Below, piece by piece: positions 8,936-18,918 of a stretch of 63,958 nucleotides of DNA (position 1 is the stretch's first letter; each line of letters begins with the position of its first letter). The DNA is from JAHCIE01 sp034431435 (lineage in GTDB: Bacteria > Chloroflexota > Anaerolineae > Epilineales > JAHCIE01). The translations under genes were made by a program, and so were the position numbers. The notes beneath the pieces are model-generated. The model was not told the origin of the DNA. It searched no databases and saw only the letters and a program-made list of their open reading frames with translations. The stretch spans positions 1 to 63,958 of the forward strand of contig DAOUDG010000019.1 in the NCBI GenBank assembly GCA_034431435.1, read 5' to 3'.

Positions 8936-9554
8936 CGAGACCCTCGCCGACCTGGAGCCAGATGAGGCGCTGGCCGAGCACATCGGCCTGGCCCGTGTGG
9001 GTCGCGCGCTGGACCTGGGCGCGGGCGACGGCGATCATGCCCTGTGGCTGGCGGGGCGCGGCTTCGAGGTGGAAGTGGTGGACACCGACGCCGCTGCTCT
9101 GCGCCGCGCCGAGCAGCGCGCCTTCCGCCTGCGGCTACGCCTGCAAGCCTTCCTGGCCGATATGGCCGACTTCCCCATCCTGCCCGCAATTTACGACGTG
9201 ATTGTGGCGACGGCCAGTCTCCACTTCCTGCCGCCGGAGCGCGCGGCCCGCCTCGCGCCGCGCATCGTGGTCGGGCTGGCCCCCGGCGGCGTCCTGTACG
9301 TCACCGTTCTCACCACCGACGACCCCGGCTACGCCGCGCTGCGAAGGGCCGGCGTAGCAGAGGTGGCCCCGAATACGTTTGACGTGTCGGAGGGGGGAAC
9401 GCCGGAGAGCCTGCGCTATTTCGCGCCGGGCGAGCTACGCGGGCTGTTCTCCGACCTGGAGGTGGTTCACTACGCGGAGGAACGTTATCTGCGGCCCGGC
9501 GCTGAGCCAGGCTACAACGCAGCGGCGGCGCTGGTGGCGCGAAAACGGCCCTGA
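8892..9554 (+). CDS. Class I SAM-dependent methyltransferase
   Basis: 220 residues. A Rossmann SAM-binding motif ALDLGAGDGDHALWLA lies near residues 39-54, an acidic ribose-binding VEVVDTD follows, and YDVIVATASLHFLPPE is a typical motif IV region. The acceptor cannot be inferred. The GTG at 8892 begins immediately after the glcF stop, so translation may be coupled. The first 14 codons are encoded by a GGTCGGTCG-type repeated word, so the true start could be the in-frame GTG 8913. The stop codon lies inside the 9547-9576 terminator hairpin. Confidence 0.8.
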   Translation: MGGGRSSVGGRRPPRETLADLEPDEALAEHIGLARVGRALDLGAGDGDHALWLAGRGFEVEVVDTDAAALRRAEQRAFRLRLRLQAFLADMADFPILPAIYDVIVATASLHFLPPERAARLAPRIVVGLAPGGVLYVTVLTTDDPGYAALRRAGVAEVAPNTFDVSEGGTPESLRYFAPGELRGLFSDLEVVHYAEERYLRPGAEPGYNAAAALVARKRP

Positions 9555-9576
9555 GGGTTCCACAACCCCCAGGGCC
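9547..9576. terminator. Bidirectional hairpin terminator between convergent operons
   Basis: GGCCCTGAGGGTT (9547-9559) pairs with AACCCCCAGGGCC (9564-9576) at 12 of 13 positions around a 4-nt loop. A TTGT tail follows on the plus strand and a GTTTTC tail on the minus strand. It contains the methyltransferase stop codon and precedes the end of coxD. Confidence 0.75.
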
Positions 9577-9597
9577 TTGTCATGCGTGTGAAGGCGA

Positions 9598-9912
9598 CTA
9601 CGGTTGGAACAGCAGCCAACCGCGTGTCAGCACATCGGCCAGAATGCCCGCGATGAGCATCAGTACCCAGAGCCAGCCGATGATGACGAAGAGCCGCGTG
9701 ATACTGTCGGAGAAGCGCACGCCCATGAAGATCATGACGATCAGCCCGGCCTTGGTCAGGGCAATGCCTAGCGCGACCAGGTCATTGAGCGGCCCCAGGT
9801 TCATGAAGGCGAAGGTGATCGTAGCGAGCGTCAGGATGATCAGCGTAACCAGGGTGATCGCCAACGTGCGAACGGGCGTAATCGGTTCGTGCGCGTCGTG
9901 CGCGTATTTCAT
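9598..9912 (-). CDS. coxD: Cytochrome c oxidase subunit IV (prokaryotic COX4 type)
   Basis: 104 residues with three hydrophobic segments (about residues 15-37, 43-65 and 76-96). This matches the small COX4/CoxD/CtaF family that closes caa3 and bo3-type oxidase operons. The central FMNLGPLNDLVALGIALTKAG stretch, which bridges helices one and two, is typical of the family. It is the last gene of the operon, 9 bp after coxC, and the bidirectional hairpin follows it. The subunit is structural and helps assembly or stability rather than catalysis. Confidence 0.85.
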   Translation of the reverse strand: MKYAHDAHEPITPVRTLAITLVTLIILTLATITFAFMNLGPLNDLVALGIALTKAGLIVMIFMGVRFSDSITRLFVIIGWLWVLMLIAGILADVLTRGWLLFQP

Positions 9913-9921
9913 GGCAACCCC

Positions 9922-10602
9922 CTAGCCGTGTCGCGAGATAAGGTAGAGCATCGGGAACAGGAAGACCCAGATCAGGTCGACGAAGTGCCAGTACAGGCCG
10001 CCCATCTCGATGGGGGTGAAGTACTCCGAGCCGTAGCGGCCCCGCCACGCCTTGTAAAGCAGAAAGCCCATGATGGCCATGCCGATGATCATATGCAGGG
10101 CATGCGTGCCCGTCATGGTGAAGTACAGGACGAGAAACAGTTCGACCTGCTTGGCGATGCCCGGCGTGGCGCCCTCGTACTCGAACAGCACACCCGGCAC
10201 TTGATGGCTCACATAGTGGTCGTAGTACTCCGCGCCCTTGATACCCAGGAAGACCGCGCCCAGAACGATGGTTCCCACCAGGCAGAGCATGAGCAGGCGG
10301 CGGTTGTTGACCTGGGTGCTGCGCACCCCCAACGCCACCAGGAAGCTACTCACCAACAGCACAATGGTATTGATGCTACCCAACACTAGGTTGTTGTGAT
10401 GGCTGCCCTCGATGAAAGCCTGCGGGTAGATGGCGCGGTACATGAAGTACGCCGCGAACATGCCACCGAAGAGCAGCACTTCCGTCACGAGGAACGCCCA
10501 CATGCCCAGCGTATTCGCGCCGTGCTGTTGCTCCATCGTATCGTAGTGATGCCCCAGGTAGGGCGGGTGTTCGTGATCGATCGGAACGGTCTGTTGAGCC
10601 AA
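9922..10602 (-). CDS. coxC: Cytochrome c oxidase subunit III
   Basis: 226 residues. The protein shows YDTMEQQHGANTLGMWAFLVTE at the N terminus, then EVLLFGGMFAAYFMYR, HNNLVLGSINTIVLLVSS, FTMTGTHALHMIIGM and a terminal YWHFVDLIWVFLFPMLYL. This is the five-helix form of subunit III found in caa3 and bo3 oxidases. It stabilises subunit I and sustains proton uptake. It sits 36 bp downstream of coxA and 9 bp before coxD in the same operon. ATG 10602 has GGTGAGG 6-10 nt upstream. Confidence 0.93.
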   Translation of the reverse strand: MAQQTVPIDHEHPPYLGHHYDTMEQQHGANTLGMWAFLVTEVLLFGGMFAAYFMYRAIYPQAFIEGSHHNNLVLGSINTIVLLVSSFLVALGVRSTQVNNRRLLMLCLVGTIVLGAVFLGIKGAEYYDHYVSHQVPGVLFEYEGATPGIAKQVELFLVLYFTMTGTHALHMIIGMAIMGFLLYKAWRGRYGSEYFTPIEMGGLYWHFVDLIWVFLFPMLYLISRHG

Positions 10603-10638
10603 GGCTCACCTCCCCCATAACGTGGCGCGGGGCGCAGC

Positions 10639-12324
10639 TTAGTCGCCGGCTGGTTGGGTCACCGCCGGAGCCACCAATGGTGGGCCGGCCTTCGGCTTGT
10701 CATCCTCGAACAGGTTGGGTGCGAGCGGGCCAGCGAAGTAGTAAGGGCCGTGCTCGACGATGGGCGTCTTGTCAAAATTGAAGGTGGTTGGCGGCGAGGC
10801 AATCTCCCACTCCAGGCCCGACGCGCCCCACGGATTCATGCTGGCCTTCTCGCCCTTGAAGAGGGACCAGACGAAGTAGAACATGGGCAGCGCGTAGCCG
10901 AGGGCCAGAATGGTCGTGCCCGCCGACGACAGGACGTTCCAGATCTGGAACTCCGGTGGGTAGGTCGCATAGCGGCGCGGCATGCCCAGGTAGCCCACGA
11001 CGAACTGGGGCATGAAGGTCGCCGTGAAGCCGAGCACGATGAGCAGCGCCGCCGTGATCGCCAACGGCTCGTTGTACATGCGCCCCGTCATCTTCGGCCA
11101 CCAGTAGTGCATGCCACCGTAGAGGGCCATAACCGTAGCGCCGACCATGACGTAGTGGAAATGGGCCACGATGAAGTACGTGTCGGTGACATGCACGTCG
11201 ACCGCCAGAGAGGCCAGGAACAGGCCGGTCAGGCCGCCGACGAGGAACAGGACCAGGAAACCTAGCGCGTAGATCATCGGCGCCTTGAGCGAGATCGACG
11301 CCTTGTACATGGTGCCGGTCCAGTTGAAGACCTTGATGGCCGATGGAACCGCGACAAGGAAGGTCAGGAAGGAGAACACCAGCGCCGAGGTGGTGGAGAT
11401 ACCGGCCACGAACATGTGGTGCGCCCACACCATGAAGCCCAGGGCCGCGATGGCGACGCTGGCCATCGCCACGAACTTGTAGCCGAAGATGGGCTTGCGC
11501 GAGAAATTAGCCACCAGTTCGCTCATGACGGCGAAGCCCGGCAAGATCATGATGTACACCGCCGGGTGCGAGTAGAACCAGAACAGGTGCTGATAGAGCA
11601 GCGGGTCGCCGCCCAGGGCGGGGTCGAAGAAGCCCACCTGGAAGACGCGCTCGATGGCTACGAGGGCCAGGGCGATGGACAGGACCGGCGTCGCCAGAAT
11701 CACCACCAGGGCATAGGAGTAGATCGACCACACAAACAGCGGCAGACGGAACCACGTCATGCCTGGCGCGCGCATGCGGTGCACGGTCACGATGAAGTTG
11801 AGCGCCGTCATGATGGACGAGAAGCCGGCGATGAAGCCCGCTATCAGCACGGGCAGGACTTTGGTCGTCGCGTAGGTCGTGCTGTAGGGCGTGTAGAACG
11901 TCCAGCCCGTATCAACGCCGCCCATGAGCAAGGCGTAGACGCCGAAGGCGCCGCCGATGATGAAGACGTACCAGCTGGCCAGGTTGATTTTGGGGAAGGC
12001 CAGGTCCTTCGCACCCACCATGATGGGAATGAGGAAGTTCCCCAGGATGGCCGGGATGGCCGGCAGCAGGAAGAAGAAGATCATGACCACGCCGTGGGCC
12101 GTGAAGATCTTGTTGTAGTCGTCCGGCGTGACGATGTTCGCTTCCGGTGTCAACAACTCCAGGCGCATCATGCCTGCCGCTGCCCCACCGACGATGAAGA
12201 AGACCATAATCACCACCAAGTACAGCATGGCGATGCGCTTGTGGTCAGTCGTCAACAACCACGACAGGATACCATAGTTGGTATTGAGGTAATTCCGGCG
12301 CGTTGGTAGCGTTACGGTCGCCAT
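10639..12324 (-). CDS. coxA: Cytochrome c oxidase subunit I, A2-type heme-copper oxidase
   Basis: 561 residues and about 12 membrane segments. Heme a and the heme a3/CuB site are marked by FTAHGVVMIFFFLLP, by HLFWFYSHPAVYIMILPGF with the CuB/Tyr helix, by WAHHMFVAG with the two CuB His, and by the HFHYVMVGATV heme ligands. The usual D-channel Glu motif HPEVY is replaced by YSHPAVY. That YS motif defines A2-type oxidases such as the Rhodothermus caa3 enzyme. The gene lies between coxB and coxC. It reduces O2 and pumps protons, taking electrons from CoxB. Confidence 0.96.
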   Translation of the reverse strand: MATVTLPTRRNYLNTNYGILSWLLTTDHKRIAMLYLVVIMVFFIVGGAAAGMMRLELLTPEANIVTPDDYNKIFTAHGVVMIFFFLLPAIPAILGNFLIPIMVGAKDLAFPKINLASWYVFIIGGAFGVYALLMGGVDTGWTFYTPYSTTYATTKVLPVLIAGFIAGFSSIMTALNFIVTVHRMRAPGMTWFRLPLFVWSIYSYALVVILATPVLSIALALVAIERVFQVGFFDPALGGDPLLYQHLFWFYSHPAVYIMILPGFAVMSELVANFSRKPIFGYKFVAMASVAIAALGFMVWAHHMFVAGISTTSALVFSFLTFLVAVPSAIKVFNWTGTMYKASISLKAPMIYALGFLVLFLVGGLTGLFLASLAVDVHVTDTYFIVAHFHYVMVGATVMALYGGMHYWWPKMTGRMYNEPLAITAALLIVLGFTATFMPQFVVGYLGMPRRYATYPPEFQIWNVLSSAGTTILALGYALPMFYFVWSLFKGEKASMNPWGASGLEWEIASPPTTFNFDKTPIVEHGPYYFAGPLAPNLFEDDKPKAGPPLVAPAVTQPAGD

Positions 12325-12327
12325 GGT

Positions 12328-13344
12328 CTATCTCCCGCTAGTGGTCGGGTGCGGCTGGTTCTCCAGCGACTTGATGTAGGCGATCAACTGGAGAATCTGC
12401 GTATCATTGATTCGGCCCTGGAAGGTCGGCATCGCGGGGCCGTAGCCCTTGACAACCTGGGCGTTCGGGTTGACGAGGGACTCGCGGAGGTAGGTGTCAT
12501 CGGCCGTCACCGACTGGCCGCTGGTCAAGTCCACAGGCTTATTGTAGATGCCCAGGAGTGAGGGGCCTGGGCCTTTGCCATCGGGCAGGTGGCAGGCATT
12601 GCAGCCCAGCTCGGTGAACAGAGCCTCTCCCGCCGCGGCTGGCGACTGTGTCTGGCCACCGCCGGCTGGGGCGCCAGCGGCCCCGCCAGCGGCTCCGCCA
12701 GTCGTCGTGGCGCTCTGGCCGCCACTCGCGAGCCATTGCTGGTAATCCGCAGGCTCCATTACGTAGATCCAGCCAATCATGCCCGAATGCTCGGTGCCGC
12801 AGTATTCGGCGCAGAACAAGCGGAAGCGGCCGGTCTTCGTGGCCTGGAACCACATGTTCGTGTATCGCCCCGGCAACACGTCCTGCTTGGTACGGAAGTC
12901 GGGAATGAAGAAGCTATGGATGACATCCTGAGAGATCATCTGCAGGCGCACCGGGGTGTTCACCGGGATATGCAGCTCGTTGATCTCCTCCGGTCCTTCG
13001 GGGTGAATGGCCTTCCACATCCACTGCCGCCCGATGATCCAGACTTCCATCGAGTTCTCAGGCGCGTCGTAGTTCTGGACGTAGACGATCGCCGCCCAGA
13101 AGAAGGTGGCGATGGCGACGAGCGTCAGGCCGAAGATCCAGCCTAGCTCCATCTTCGTGTTGCCGTAGACGGGCGTCGGAATGTAGCTCTCGTCGCGGCG
13201 GCGATACTTGACCACGAAGATAAGAGTCGCAATCACGATGGCGACGGCAATCAAGGTCGAGGTGATAGTGAGGAACCAGAAGATCAGGTCGACTCTGGGA
13301 GCCAGCACCGATGCCTGGTCGGGGAAGATGGGCAAACCCGGCAT
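12328..13344 (-). CDS. coxB: Cytochrome c oxidase subunit II with fused cytochrome c (caa3-type)
   Basis: 338 residues. Two N-terminal membrane helices (about 20-42 and 67-90) are followed by a cupredoxin domain with VIHSFFIPDF and the CuA ligands in CAEYCGTEHSGM (about 176-187). An Ala/Gly/Pro-rich linker then leads to a C-terminal class I cytochrome c with CNACH and a distal Met in YGPAMPTF. The fused heme domain identifies a caa3-type oxidase that accepts electrons directly from alternative complex III or a small donor. The gene lies between SCO1 and coxA, 3 bp from the latter. Confidence 0.95.
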   Translation of the reverse strand: MPGLPIFPDQASVLAPRVDLIFWFLTITSTLIAVAIVIATLIFVVKYRRRDESYIPTPVYGNTKMELGWIFGLTLVAIATFFWAAIVYVQNYDAPENSMEVWIIGRQWMWKAIHPEGPEEINELHIPVNTPVRLQMISQDVIHSFFIPDFRTKQDVLPGRYTNMWFQATKTGRFRLFCAEYCGTEHSGMIGWIYVMEPADYQQWLASGGQSATTTGGAAGGAAGAPAGGGQTQSPAAAGEALFTELGCNACHLPDGKGPGPSLLGIYNKPVDLTSGQSVTADDTYLRESLVNPNAQVVKGYGPAMPTFQGRINDTQILQLIAYIKSLENQPHPTTSGR

Positions 13345-13399
13345 AAACCTACTCCATCTCAGATATGCACGGCGGCCCGCCTGGGCGCGCCAGACGGCG

Positions 13400-14287
13400 T
13401 CAGGCCCCCGGCGAGGCCTTCCGCGCGTCGCGGCGGAACATGAGGATCATGAAGCCGGCCAACAGGACGAAGGCGATCAGCGAGCCGATGCGCACCGTAT
13501 TGAGAATTGCCAGGCTGTACTTCCCAATCGCGGGGTCGTACTGGTAGCAGAAGAGCAGCACCTTGTCGACCAACGTTCCAATCTTGCCCTGCGATGAGTC
13601 GATAAGCCCCAGACGCAGATCCTGCCCCGAGTAGTTCGGCGCAAACAGATACTTGGACACGTATCCATCCGGCGTCAGCAGCAAGATGGCGTCGGGGTGG
13701 ACATACTCCTCCGTGGTCTCGTCGTAGGCGTAGCGGAAGCCCACACTGTCGGCCAGTTCCTCGATGGCCGCCTGGTCGCCGGTGAGGAAGTGCCAGTACT
13801 TGTCGACGCCTGGGCGCGGGTAGCGATGTTCAAAGGCGAGCTTGGTGCGGCCCGCGTCCTGGGGTGTCTCGCGCGGGTTGATGCTCACCGACACGATGTT
13901 GTACTCCTCGCCAATGTTGAAGGAGATCGTCCCCAGCTTCTGCACCAGGTCGTCCAGGATGACGGAGCAGGTATTCTTGCAGTTGTAGTAGTTCAGCGTC
14001 AGGATAACCGGCTTGCCATCCTGCATGTAGTCGCCCAGGCTGACCGAGCGCCAGATCTCATCTCGGAAGACCAGGTCTAGCGGAACCTGGGCATTTAGCT
14101 TTTGATCCAGGCCCACCTGATCCAGAATCGGCGGCCTGGGTGGCTCGGCGCGCGCCGAACCGGCCAGCATGCCGAGGACAACGAAGGCCAGCCCCAGCGC
14201 CCACACGGCCCGCTGCCAGCCGCCTCGCCGCCCATCAAACTTCGCGTTCATACGAGGTCGCAAATCCTTTCCCATAACTCCCGACAC
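13400..14287 (-). CDS. SCO1/SenC-family copper chaperone
   Basis: 295 residues with an N-terminal signal/anchor (WALGLAFVVLGMLAGSARA) and a thioredoxin-like fold. The copper-binding motif is YNCKNTCSVIL (CxxxC, about 108-112), with a downstream His in FEHRYPR or HFLTGD as the third ligand. A second hydrophobic helix, IGSLIAFVLLAGFMILMF, lies at the C terminus. It should help assemble the CuA centre of the adjacent CoxB. Start options are GTG 14287 (GCAGG at 7 nt), ATG 14275 and ATG 14251. The last gives the tidiest signal peptide, so the start is uncertain. Confidence 0.9.
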   Translation of the reverse strand: MSGVMGKDLRPRMNAKFDGRRGGWQRAVWALGLAFVVLGMLAGSARAEPPRPPILDQVGLDQKLNAQVPLDLVFRDEIWRSVSLGDYMQDGKPVILTLNYYNCKNTCSVILDDLVQKLGTISFNIGEEYNIVSVSINPRETPQDAGRTKLAFEHRYPRPGVDKYWHFLTGDQAAIEELADSVGFRYAYDETTEEYVHPDAILLLTPDGYVSKYLFAPNYSGQDLRLGLIDSSQGKIGTLVDKVLLFCYQYDPAIGKYSLAILNTVRIGSLIAFVLLAGFMILMFRRDARKASPGA

Positions 14288-14304
14288 CCGCGAACCTGCG
14301 TCAA

Positions 14305-14946
14305 CTACTTGCCTTCCGCGGCCGGGACATAGCGCCCGCCATTCGAGTCGGGCGGGGGCGCCTGATTCTGTAGTACGTTTACCAACTCTTCGGCGTCCGT
14401 CGCCGACGGCAGTCCCTGGACTACCACAATCTGCATGGCCTGGTTGATCGGAATGTGGGCGATACCGGCATCCTTATCCACCCAGCCATACGTGGTGAGG
14501 TCGGCCAGACTCTGGGCGACCATCACCCGATACTCCAGGTTGGGATCCGCGCGCGCCACCACATCGGGCGGCGGCGCCGGGACTGGAGCCGCGGCGACAC
14601 CCGCCGAGGGGACGCCCACGTTGGCCGGCTCGTTGGAGACCAGGCGCACCACCAGGACGGCGACGCCGAAGGCGATGACCGACACGATCATCAGGCCGAC
14701 GATGAACGCGATCACCGGCTGGACGTTCGCGCGGTTTGGCTCATGCCCTTCCTCGATGGCTTCGTCGAGCTGGCCCGGCGGCTCGATACCCTGCTCTTGC
14801 TCGTAGAGAAGCTCAGGCGAAGGCGACTCCGGCGTATCCTCGGCATCGACGGCGATCTGGATGCCCGGCTTGCCGGACTGGGGAACCTCGCGCCAATTCT
14901 CGTAGGGCGGCTGGTCTTCGGAGTTACCAGGGGTATGTTCAGCCAT
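14305..14946 (-). CDS. Conserved single-span membrane protein of the ACIII-oxidase operon
   Basis: 213 residues: an acidic, Pro-rich cytosolic stretch, one membrane helix (about 76-101), a short Ala/Pro linker, and an outside domain. That domain reads LEYRVMVAQSLADLTTYGWVD followed by AGIAHIPINQAMQIV. The YGWVD...AGIAHIPINQAM motif recurs in small proteins next to oxidase and ACIII operons in other phyla. It occupies the place where Chloroflexus carries actG, but I cannot show homology to ActG. An accessory role in the ACIII-oxidase supercomplex is inferred from position only. Confidence 0.75.
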   Translation of the reverse strand: MAEHTPGNSEDQPPYENWREVPQSGKPGIQIAVDAEDTPESPSPELLYEQEQGIEPPGQLDEAIEEGHEPNRANVQPVIAFIVGLMIVSVIAFGVAVLVVRLVSNEPANVGVPSAGVAAAPVPAPPPDVVARADPNLEYRVMVAQSLADLTTYGWVDKDAGIAHIPINQAMQIVVVQGLPSATDAEELVNVLQNQAPPPDSNGGRYVPAAEGK

Positions 14947-14988
14947 GCGATTCCATCTCCTCTCGAGACACCCGATTGGGTATCGTCC

Positions 14989-16170
14989 CTAGTGGCCGTG
15001 GCCGTGCGAGTTCGGCTGCGGGAGGCGGTGGTCCGACAGGGACAGCAGCGGTCGCCGCTGGAGCTGCCACAGATAGAACGCCAGCCAGAGGCCGCCGATG
15101 CCAACGGTCAACACCAGATCGGTCCACGAGATCATCAGGGTCTGGGAGAACTCGGGGTTGACGAGCCAGAGCGTGTTCAGGAACTGCGTAATCACGAGTA
15201 GCAGGGCCACGCCCGCCATCGCCCGTGGATTGCGCTTGATGTCTACCGACAACAGCAGCAGGAACGGCACGATGAAACCGGCCACGACGATGGCCAGGGT
15301 GACCCACTGCCAGCCGCCGTTGCCGCGCAAGATGTACCACGGCGTCTCCTCGGCGATGTTCGCGTACCACATCAGCAGGAACTGGGAGAAGGCGAAGTAC
15401 ATCCAGATCAGCACCATGGACAGGGCGAAGCCGCCATAGTTTCCCAGGATGCCGGGGTTCATGTAGTCGGCCAGCGGTTCCTTGTCGTAGAACATGGTGA
15501 CGTTGAGCATGAGGAAGCCGACGGCGGCCACAAACAGCCCGGCGCCGACGATCGCGCCGAAGATGCTCGACACCCAGGTGGGCTGCAAGGTCATCACGTA
15601 GTCGATACCGGCGAAGGTTACCGTCAGGATCAGCAGCACCAGGCCGATGCCGCTCAGGTTCTTCATGCGAATGTGATACTTCGGGTCGTTGACACGATCC
15701 TCTGCCGACGCCCAATGGTTGAGCAGGAGGGACAGGCCGATCCAGATCGCGAAGTACAGCACGGTGCGAGCGATGAAGAAGGGTACATTGAGGTAGGGCT
15801 GCTTGTGCTGGAGCAGCGCGTTGGCGGCTACCGAGTTAGGGTCGGCCCACGGGTAGAGGTAGGGGATGCCGATCCAGATGGGGATGACCAGGACGGCCAG
15901 CAGGGGCAGCGTGCGGGTGGCAGCCTCCATGAAGCGCCGCGCCACGGCTGTCCAGGCCCCGCCCGCCTGGTGGTGGAGCATGAGCAGGCCCAGACTGCCC
16001 AGGGCCATGCCTAGCCAGAACAGCCAGCCGATGAGGTAGCCACGGTAGAACTGAAGCGGGTCGAGGAACAGCGCGGCCAGGCCGACCACAATGCCGAGCG
16101 CGCCCAGAATCAAGGCCCAGCGCTGGATTGAGCTTAACCCACGTGGGGCGGCGTATGTGGTATCCGTCAT
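14989..16170 (-). CDS. actF: Alternative complex III quinone-binding membrane subunit ActF
   Basis: 393 residues with about 10 hydrophobic helices, related to NrfD/PsrC. The start QRWALILGALGIVVGLAA, the YRGYLIGWLFWLGMALGSLG segment and the MYFAFSQFLLMWYANIAEETPWY region are characteristic of ActF. It forms one of the two NrfD-like membrane subunits of the quinol:electron-acceptor oxidoreductase. ATG 16170 overlaps the actE stop by 4 bp (ATGA), so translation is coupled. The protein ends in a His-rich tail (SHGHGH). Confidence 0.93.
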   Translation of the reverse strand: MTDTTYAAPRGLSSIQRWALILGALGIVVGLAALFLDPLQFYRGYLIGWLFWLGMALGSLGLLMLHHQAGGAWTAVARRFMEAATRTLPLLAVLVIPIWIGIPYLYPWADPNSVAANALLQHKQPYLNVPFFIARTVLYFAIWIGLSLLLNHWASAEDRVNDPKYHIRMKNLSGIGLVLLILTVTFAGIDYVMTLQPTWVSSIFGAIVGAGLFVAAVGFLMLNVTMFYDKEPLADYMNPGILGNYGGFALSMVLIWMYFAFSQFLLMWYANIAEETPWYILRGNGGWQWVTLAIVVAGFIVPFLLLLSVDIKRNPRAMAGVALLLVITQFLNTLWLVNPEFSQTLMISWTDLVLTVGIGGLWLAFYLWQLQRRPLLSLSDHRLPQPNSHGHGH

Positions 16171-16805
16171 GGCGAGCCTCCCGCCTCCACCTGTTGCCGT
16201 TGTTCGGCTGACATATTCTGGACGTTCACGTTCTGGCTAAACTGGAGCGCGCGGATGTAAGCGGCGATGGCCCAGCGATCCGAGGCGTTGACCTGGAAGG
16301 CATAGCTGGGCATGCGGCCCCAACCGGCCTGCATCGCGTTCACGAAATGTCCGGCCGGCGACTCGATCAGCCGCGGATCGTAGAACGAGGGCGGCTGGGG
16401 ATAGCCGCGCTGAACCACCACGCCATTTCCCACCCCGGTGTAGCCGTGGCACGGCGTGCAGTAGATGTTGTACCGCTCCTGGCCGCGCTCCATCATGGCC
16501 ATGGTTACGGGATAGGGGAACTCGCTCACCGCGGTACCCTCGGCGTCCTTGCCCGTTTCATAGGCGCTGGTCGGGCTGGCGACGAAGCCGCGGGCGATGG
16601 TGTTGGGAACCTGCGGCCGGTTACTCATCTGGTCGCGGAAGAAGGGGTTCTCGTCATAGGAGATGAACTTGGGCTGGGCCGCCATCGTCTGCCAGCTCAT
16701 CTTGGGGCTGGCGCAGCCGCTCAGCAACACGGCGCCCAGCGCGAGGACGAGCAGGCCCAAGCCCAGGTGGAGACGCGGCCCGGAGCCGAGGCTAGTGCGG
16801 GACAT
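16167..16805 (-). CDS. actE: Alternative complex III monoheme cytochrome c lipoprotein ActE
   Basis: 212 residues. A lipoprotein signal peptide ends in LLSGC (Cys about 31). The heme motif CTPCHGYTGVGNG and a distal Met in WGRMPSYAFQV follow, with the short conserved NPFFRDQMSNRPQVPNTIARG segment typical of ActE. It should be anchored outside the membrane and pass electrons from ActA towards the oxidase. ATG 16805 overlaps the end of actD by 14 bp. The long upstream frame overlapping actD is rejected because the lipobox starts at this ATG. Confidence 0.92.
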   Translation of the reverse strand: MSRTSLGSGPRLHLGLGLLVLALGAVLLSGCASPKMSWQTMAAQPKFISYDENPFFRDQMSNRPQVPNTIARGFVASPTSAYETGKDAEGTAVSEFPYPVTMAMMERGQERYNIYCTPCHGYTGVGNGVVVQRGYPQPPSFYDPRLIESPAGHFVNAMQAGWGRMPSYAFQVNASDRWAIAAYIRALQFSQNVNVQNMSAEQRQQVEAGGSP

Positions 16806-17382
16806 CAGACACCTCTTCCGCGCCCAGGCTGGCGAGGAAGCGGCGGGTGTCTTCCTCGTTGAACTGGGGGTCGGTGGCTTCGATGGCCAGGAAGAAGCGA
16901 TCTTGCGAGGCTCGCTCGAAGCTCTTGATGTTGAACAAGGGGTGATAGGGTCGGGGCAGCCCATTGAGGATGAGCATGCCAAAGACAGCCGCGAAGGCGG
17001 CAAACAGGATCGTCATCTCGTAGGATGGGACGACGAACGCGGGCCAGCTGTTCAGCGGCTTGCCGCCGATGTTCATCGGGTATACGCGCAGGTTGACCCA
17101 CCATTGCAGGGCGAAGCCTGAGATGAGGCCGATCGCGCCGCCGATGAGGACCAGTTCTGGCACGCGGGTGCGCTTGAGGCCCTGGGCCTCGGCCAGTTCG
17201 TGGATGGGGTACGGTGTGTGGGTCTCGAACTTGGTGTACCCGGCCGCCGCCGTCTTGCGCGTTGCCTCAATCAGAGGCTCGGCCGCGCCAAACTCGGCCA
17301 GCAAGCCGTAGATACCCGGCGTGGACGAGACGTCTGCCAGGGCATGAGTGTCGTGAGCGTGCTCGGTCATCGTCTGAGCCAT
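16792..17382 (-). CDS. actD: Alternative complex III subunit ActD (DUF3341)
   Basis: 196 residues starting MAQTMTEHAHDTH. It has the GIYGLLAEFGAAEPLIEA ferredoxin-like N-terminal region and two membrane helices (about 76-98 and 116-138). After these come NGLPRPYHPLFN and a C-terminal DRFFLAIEATDPQFNEEDTR, diagnostic of the DUF3341/ActD family. ActD flanks the NrfD-like subunits and is proposed to help the proton path. GGGAGG lies 7-8 nt before ATG 17382, so the 19-codon extension upstream is not used. Confidence 0.92.
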   Translation of the reverse strand: MAQTMTEHAHDTHALADVSSTPGIYGLLAEFGAAEPLIEATRKTAAAGYTKFETHTPYPIHELAEAQGLKRTRVPELVLIGGAIGLISGFALQWWVNLRVYPMNIGGKPLNSWPAFVVPSYEMTILFAAFAAVFGMLILNGLPRPYHPLFNIKSFERASQDRFFLAIEATDPQFNEEDTRRFLASLGAEEVSDVPH

Positions 17383-17401
17383 CGTCTTGCCTCCCCTACT
17401 C

Positions 17402-18898
<1,497 letters not shown>

Positions 18899-18918
18899 GG
18901 TCCCACTCCGTTCGGGAA

